DNA of 64,000 nucleotides from Sepioteuthis lessoniana (lineage: Eukaryota > Mollusca > Cephalopoda > Myopsida > Loliginidae). The notes beneath the pieces are model-generated. The model ran no database searches. It saw only the letters and a list, made by a program, of their open reading frames with translations, and was not told the DNA's origin. A program made the translations under genes and the position numbers. The stretch lies in contig OY757904.1 in NCBI GenBank assembly GCA_963585895.1, forward strand, positions 89,853,168-89,917,167. The letters are read 5' to 3'. Below are positions 58,290-64,000 of the stretch, piece by piece. How positions within the stretch are numbered: the first letter of the stretch is position 1; every line of letters starts with the position of its first letter.

Positions 58290-59035
58290 TCGTAAGGTTT
58301 TTATGATAGTTTTTAATGGCAGTATGGAATAAAGGTTTTGCGTTTATGCTGCAAGTTTCGTAGGAAGGAAAGAAGTAAGGAAACGAAATGAAGTTGTTAT
58401 AGAGTTGAGAAAGCATTTTAGCAGCTAAATGCCTGAGCGAAGATGTGCATCGTTAGGTTAAGGCATTGTTGAATGTGTGAGTGAGATATGTCACCATAAG
58501 TGTAGCAAAAGTCGTGTTTGCTGGTTGAGGACAGGAATGACGTAGTCATCCATGAGTTTGTGGTTCTGGTTGTTTCGGGAAGAAGCGTGAATGTCTCCAG
58601 AAAATGTTGCCCTGAGATAAAGTAGCTGGATATCGGAGCGTGATTTTGCATCGCAGTCGACATAGCTAATACTGGAAGCGACTGAAAGTTGTTCATGTGT
58701 GTGGCGTATTGAATTTATCTAATTCATATTCAACTGGGAACCCTTGGCCAAAGAGAATAGACGCAAAGGGTTCATAAATTAGATGGCTTTCCTCATGGTA
58801 GTGCTGCTGCTGCTGCTGCTGCTGCTGCTATTTAAGAGTGCGGACAGTCATTACGAAGAAGCTATGAACGAAGAAGTTCTGAGGAAGAGAAAGTGTCTGG
58901 CGGCTTTCCCCAATTTGGTGCTGCCCGGAAAGATGATCCGGATTGAATAGGATAAGTCATCCTGATTGGGTAAAAATATGCGTCGACCCTAACGGTGGCA
59001 TTAAACAAAAACGCGCTAAACAAAAATACGAATTT
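58290..59035 (+). repeat. Dispersed repeat family C, copy 2 (long)
   Basis: It starts with GGCAGTATGGAATA and ATGCTGCAAG, as at 62,680. It passes through GTCGACATAGCTAAT to the shared core from 58,717 (ATCTAATTCATATTCAACTG, hairpin, GGATAAGTCATCCTGATTGG). It ends near GCGCTAAACAAAAATACGA. A (CTG)n tract lies at 58,801-58,830. Confidence 0.75.
58801..58830. repeat. (CTG)n microsatellite
   Basis: Nine or ten CTG/GCT triplets inside repeat family C. The other copies have only two to four at this place. Confidence 0.9.
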
Positions 59036-60770
59036 TTTTCTGCTACAAAAGAATTTTTGAAAAGCCTATTTGAAGCTAACCAATATCTGATTCCAAACAA
59101 AAATCTTTGTATATTTCAGATTAGTGAAATATTAATGAAATTAACTGCATGTACTTTTGTTTATAATGAAATTTTGATTTTTCTCAGTTTCTTCATTCTC
59201 TCTATGTTTAGATTGTAAACGCACGGAATGAGTGTTGTATATTCATTCTTTTTTACCTTCTATCTGCAAATTTTGCAGTGTAACACTATTTTTTCCTTGT
59301 GCTTATCATAAACATGCCCCATATGTTTATAAAATCACAATAAAAATACGCAGATTAGTATTTACAAGATGAGGAATACTCTAAGGAAAACAAAGCCATT
59401 TTCAAAACAACGTGAGTATTTATGTATACAGTATTTTTCATATTAGAAGTTTGGAAACATTGCTGTTTCCTTCATCTATTCTCACTTTCATTTCACAATT
59501 GCTGATTTTCACCTTATTTCTGTATTCAACTACGAAAATCAATATATCATTTTATATTTATTTTGAGATTTTCGTCATAAAATATTTAACAAAATACATA
59601 ACTAAACATTGTGCTCGACTCTTTATATTTTCTGCTGATCATAAGCTTTAAAACAGCCTTGTTCAGAAAATAAAAGTGTTTATTTATCGTTGGCATAAAT
59701 TAGATAAAATTTCTTTAAAGTAACTCATATATAATTGTTTTTTTATTTGACTTCACTGACATTGTACACAGTTAAAGAAACACCCCCTTTTCGCTTTGAA
59801 AAGTTATCCCAAGACCTGTAATTCATTTTCATATAAACAATTTATTTGAAATGAAGCCAATTGATATTGAATAGATAAGATATAGACATCTGGAATATGA
59901 GTTGGTTATATTTTTATCAAGAAGAAATGACAAGAGTTCTTTTGTTCATGTGCAAAAGTCACTGCTCTTCAGTTTTGAATATTATTGAGCTCCTTACACA
60001 TATGGATATTTATTGATTCATGAATATTTGCCTCTATAAATTCTCTCTCTCTATATATATATATGCAAATTTCATTAAACATAATAGACATTTTATGCCT
60101 ACATATTTTCTTCTGGATCTGTTCGAATTCCGGTATTACTTTTATCGTATTCGGGGGGAATTGATTTAGGTATTGTCCATAGAATCTATAGGGATGTTAT
60201 TAAGGATTATTTATTACCAAGTTTTATACCATTGGAAATCTTTAATATATGTATATCGCAGTCCGAAAATAAGTTAAACTATTTTGCATATATTTATACA
60301 ATTTTATCTTTGATTTCAGAGTTTCAGAGATATAGAATTTGGTAATAAATGATACCTAATAATTTCCGTTCTGATTATATGATATTCTTGTTGAATATAT
60401 AAAAGTCTGGTATACTTAGTTTAAAAGAAGATTAACAAATTAAGTAGAATATTATTTGTTTTATTTACTAATTTTACCAGAAAGATTATATATTATGAAA
60501 TCTGGGATTGTTATTAGATGTTTGATGTTTTAATACAATAGGGTTACAATAGACTTTATACATTTTCAGTATTTCTTGTTATTACCAAGCAATACTCTTT
60601 TAAACTAAAATTTTGCTATGTTTCAAATTGATGTGTGATGAGTGTATTTAAATTAAATTATCCCCTTCTTTTCAAAAGTATAGCAATGCTCGTGTAACCA
60701 TTTTTTTATAGGTCTAGATATTTCTCTGAGATAACCTTTTATACAATTTTTGCAGATATAGATATCTGAC
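59036..60770. other. AT-rich spacer, nothing recognised
   Basis: No exon, known repeat or RNA gene was seen. Confidence 0.5.
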
Positions 60771-61180
60771 TATTGTCACGTGATATCCCACTGAGACGAT
60801 GGAAGTGGGATGAATACTATCCTTCCGTCGGAATGAACAGTGGCAAACCGTTAAGAAAGAATGTAGGTTGGGGTGAAGACCAACAGATGTTTGTACTCAG
60901 TAACCGGACTTGGGTGATATCAAGTAGCCCTAACAAAATCGCCTGACCAGGGGGGGAGGAAGGTAGAAGCCAAAATGATTGGCTGGGACCCCAAAACGGA
61001 AGTGGCACCTTCCTCCCGTCAGCGGAAATAGAAAAGAAAAAAGTTAGTTATTGGAAGGGGCTCGAGGCAGACAGACCCATAGCCATTACTCCGGGTGAAG
61101 AAGACAAAAACATATCTTGGACACGAGGGACCCAAGTTCTTCAAGCCAGTATTAAAAATAGCATAAAGTCTATTAGCCCG
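60770..61180. other. GC-richer island of unknown nature
   Basis: A roughly 400-bp block, clearly GC-richer than both flanks, with an abrupt left edge after AT-rich sequence. No open frame with a domain, no tRNA box pair and no second copy in the window. It could be part of an unidentified transposon. Confidence 0.35.
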
Positions 61181-61389
61181 TGAAAGAAGAAAGATTCTCC
61201 AGTGAAACCCCGTCGAAAAATGAGATAAGTAACTTTGGGACTATTTCTCCTTTATACCCAAATTTTATATACCACCCTCTCTCTCTCTCTCAATTTGAAG
61301 AAACGAAAGAACAGAAAAGAAGGAAGACATTTATGTCCATGGACTGTTCAATTCATTATATATATTTGACACTTTGAAAGTGTATCTCT

Positions 61390-61671
61390 TTGTACAGTAA
61401 AGGATTCATGTATTTTTATGTTACCACGTGGTCGAAGTTGTTCTTTGCAGTCCTGCTACGAATTTGTTACCTCATGCTTCTTTTCAGCTTCTATTCGCCT
61501 TATGTTATCTTGCTTAGAATTGTCCTATTAATTCCTTTAAAATATCACACGGGAAACCGGAGTTGCCGACTACTACAATATAATATTATTACGTCTCAAC
61601 CTAGAGGTCCATATCTTCTGTTGTCTAGGGGAGGAAGTTTAGTGGCCTTGGTGGGTGTGTGGATAGTGTGA
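61390..61671 (+). CDS. Hypothetical membrane ORF, uncertain
   Basis: A 93-codon frame whose middle is strongly hydrophobic (LLRICYLMLLFSFYSPYVILL, about residues 22-42), then a polar tail. A purine run AGGGGAGGAAG lies inside its end (61,627-61,637). An AATAAA follows at 61,826, in a segment bounded by TGTGA (61,667) and TCACA (61,864). This could be the end of an LTR element or chance. No homologue was recognised. Confidence 0.25.
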   Translation: MYSKGFMYFYVTTWSKLFFAVLLRICYLMLLFSFYSPYVILLRIVLLIPLKYHTGNRSCRLLQYNIITSQPRGPYLLLSRGGSLVALVGVWIV

Positions 61672-61869
61672 AATTTGGAACCCCTTGCCAGCGGCGGTCA
61701 GTCTGGCCCTAAATTAATCCCTCACGTAATATGCCAGGTCTTATATGCCTGAGAGAAAAACTCTGAACGAGGACTTATTCTATAGGGGATCAAGTGCCAA
61801 CCTGCCCCGGCTTCACACGTGCGAAAATAAAGTCCCGTTTTGGGATTTTAGTCAATTTGCCGTCACACT

Positions 61870-62640
61870 ATGATGTACTTTTGTTGTCTGATTTATTGAT
61901 TATTTTCCAATTTATCCTGGATCTACATCTTACAACTTAAATGTCAGTTAAGATTTATCTTTAGTTTGTTGGCAGATCTATTAAATTCAGTTTTTCTTTA
62001 ATCATCTCTTTTCCTCTTTGTTTCTTGACCTTTTGGATATGCTTTTCTTCTGGTTTTGTGTTTAAAAGAAATAGGATAGAGGAGGATTTAAAGGTGTTTT
62101 GCTCATCTAAATATTGAGGGCTACATATTCGAAAAGTTTTAAAATAGAATCCTATAATTTTACTATATTTTATTTTCTTGTTTTGATGTAGTTAGAAATT
62201 TACTGGTCATTTTAGCTAGCTTATTTTCAGCGTAATTTTAATTTTGATTTATTATTAGTCATAACGAGTAAAGGGTCTAGGAAAGATCATCAGTAATATC
62301 TATTTAACTATGATATCTAATTATGTTTTATTACTAACAAAATTTAATTCAAGCACAAATATTTAAAGTGAAATTCTGAACACATTTTTTTCTTCCCACT
62401 TTTTAAAGTTTTATAACAGTTGGCTTTCCTAATTACATTGTTATGACAACCTTAAAGACAGTTTCAACATAATCCAATATTTTTTCCTAAAATTAAAGAG
62501 TTTTCAAAATTCTTATTTGATGAAACCCATATAATGTGAAGCGTCATAATACATTAACATTCCACTTGTAGCGTTTCGGGAAATTGTTAATTTCTCTAAC
62601 ACTATATTTTTTTTAGGCAACACAAATGAATGACGAAACT
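61870..62640. other. AT-rich spacer, nothing recognised
   Basis: No feature was identified. Confidence 0.5.
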
Positions 62641-62649
62641 TTTCTTTAA

Positions 62650-63220
62650 CAACACAACAAAGAAAGTTTTTATTTGCAGCATGGAATATGGTTGGTTTTC
62701 TTTTGATGCTGCAAGACTCGTGGAGTTTAGGCTTGTTAGTGTTGGAGACAAAATGGCTTAGCGGGATGTTGAGATGGCAGCGTGTGTTGCAGGACGTGTG
62801 GTTTTGTATCTGGTATTTGGGGGAGAGTATGTGTTATCTCCATTAATGTGGACAGAGGTGAAATGGGAGCTAGTGTGTCGAAAGCGGAGTTACGCTCGGA
62901 TCGACATAGCCAATTTTTGGGGTGACATGAAGTGGTGCCTGTGGAAGGCATGTTGTATGTTTCCAATTTATGTTCAACTGGGATTCCTTGTAAGAAATCC
63001 ATAAATTAGATGGTTCCCTCGTTGAGCGTCCATGTTGCTGCTGGTGTTGCTATGTTAAAAAGCATCACTAAGCAGGGACGGCCAGAGACTGGATTTGGCC
63101 GCTCACCCGTTTTGCTAGCCGGAAATGAAGGTCCGGGCTGAATAGGATAAGTCATCCTGATTGGGTGAAATTAAGTGTTGAAATAAATTGAGCGCCAAAC
63201 CAAAATACGAGATTTTCCTC
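62650..63220 (+). repeat. Dispersed repeat family C, copy 3
   Basis: TTTATTTGCAGCATGGAATA, ATGCTGCAAG, GATCGACATAGCCAAT, TTATGTTCAACTGGGA, CATAAATTAGATGG, GGATAAGTCATCCTGATTGG and GCGCCAAACCAAAATACGA, in that order, as at 58,290-59,035. Both are on the plus strand. Confidence 0.8.
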
Positions 63221-63579
63221 TTCTCTCCACACTGAACTGGTTTTAGTGTCATATTTCCCTCTACATATATATATATGTGTGTGTATATATTGTTATGTTG
63301 CTGGTAAATTGAAGGTTAACAAAGAAAGGCAAGGGAGATAAAGAGTTTATCCCTTAATCTTACTGACAATGAAACAAATTCATTCTTAAAAAATCCCACT
63401 CAAATTCATGTTTATAAGACTGGTTCAAGAAGTTCTGTGTTTTAACCAATTTCATGAACAGTAAGATGTGGGGTGGTTTTTGGTCAGTTGATGTGTTTGG
63501 AATTTACGAGCTTAATTCAACATAGAAATAAGACATACCTTTTTAAGTGCTGGTATTCATATTCATATATTCCAAGCAA

Positions 63580-64000
63580 GATACTTTAACTCAAACAACA
63601 AGGCAAAACATGAGGACAACTTTTTTAAACGCGCGGTGTTCTTTTTATTTGCAGAGAGTAATGTTATTTATAAGAGTATGGTTGCAAGGAAAGGACAAAA
63701 CACAAAGTCGCAAATCAAACAAGAAGACAAGTGAAAAATTTATCAATTATTAACAAACAAGCAACAAAAGGTTCGAACAATTGTATTGGTGAATATAAGA
63801 ATGTCAGTAAAAGTGAGAAGAAAATGTTCGTAGTTGTATTGATAGGAATGAGTTAAATTTAGGAAATTTGATGTTTTGAATGATAGCGAAAATCGAAAAG
63901 TAAAATGTTCCAATATTTATATTGGTAGGGGCGAGTCACAGACTTATGTGGTCAACCAAAGTTTATGTCGATAGGGAAGGAAAAACATCGGCATTGAAAA
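63580..64000 (+). repeat. Dispersed repeat, also at 9,880; runs off the window
   Basis: ATGGTTGCAAGGAAAGG, ACACAAAGTCGCAAA and AAAAGGTTCGAACAA match the order at 9,905-10,000. An internal GTTCTTTTTATTTGCAG at 63,640 resembles the start of repeat family C. Confidence 0.55.

Overview
The window looks like non-coding and intronic DNA from an AT-rich, repeat-dense metazoan genome. It has long AT-rich spacers, many pure dinucleotide tracts, tRNA-derived SINEs, RTE-type LINE fossils and two Ty3/Gypsy LTR elements. Only one host gene is visible, as two spliced exons about 10.7 kb apart. The mix of elements suggests a lophotrochozoan, most likely a cephalopod mollusc. That is an inference from the style of the repeats, because nothing in the window fixes the species.

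Layout: 1-9 kb holds SINE copies, including a 398-bp SINE with perfect 17-bp target duplications and a head resembling the 5' end of U2 snRNA. It also holds a decayed Gypsy integrase (5.2-6.4 kb, +) and a decayed Gypsy gag (7.6-8.16 kb, -). The gag relic is related to the young element at 37-43.6 kb. Two exons of an LRRC23-like leucine-rich-repeat gene lie at 8,970-9,223 and 19,977-20,107 (+). Their phases match and the splice sites are canonical. The intron between them carries several SINEs, a 464-bp palindromic insertion flanked by a 12-bp duplication, and many microsatellites.

20-36 kb is AT-rich sequence, possibly the next intron. It carries RTE LINE relics in both orientations: one + copy at 25.6-26.2 kb and three stacked - copies between 30.5 and 34.8 kb. 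It also has a 155-bp inverted-repeat element and the first complete example of a composite repeat made of a conserved head, a degenerate minisatellite and a SINE-type tail.

37,075-43,575 is a very young Ty3/Gypsy element. Its 630/633-bp LTRs differ by eye at one base plus two A-tract lengths. It sits inside a TATG microsatellite within another composite repeat. Gag encodes a CCCH-type zinc finger in place of the usual CCHC knuckle, with a TGA codon inside the finger. The gag stop and pol start overlap as TGATG. Pol has three nonsense codons and a perfect 25-bp-arm palindrome that breaks reverse transcriptase. The rest of RT, RNase H and integrase is open and intact.

45.9-53.06 kb is a second, older Ty3/Gypsy element on the - strand. 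It has a normal CCHC knuckle, no detectable protease, several frameshifts and lost catalytic Asp residues. Two short membrane-spanning ORFs lie between pol and its 3' LTR, the position where env lies in env-bearing relatives. From 53 kb to the end there are only repeats (a third composite-head copy, three copies of another repeat family, a 78-bp tandem repeat) and AT-rich sequence. No tRNA, rRNA or CRISPR locus was seen.
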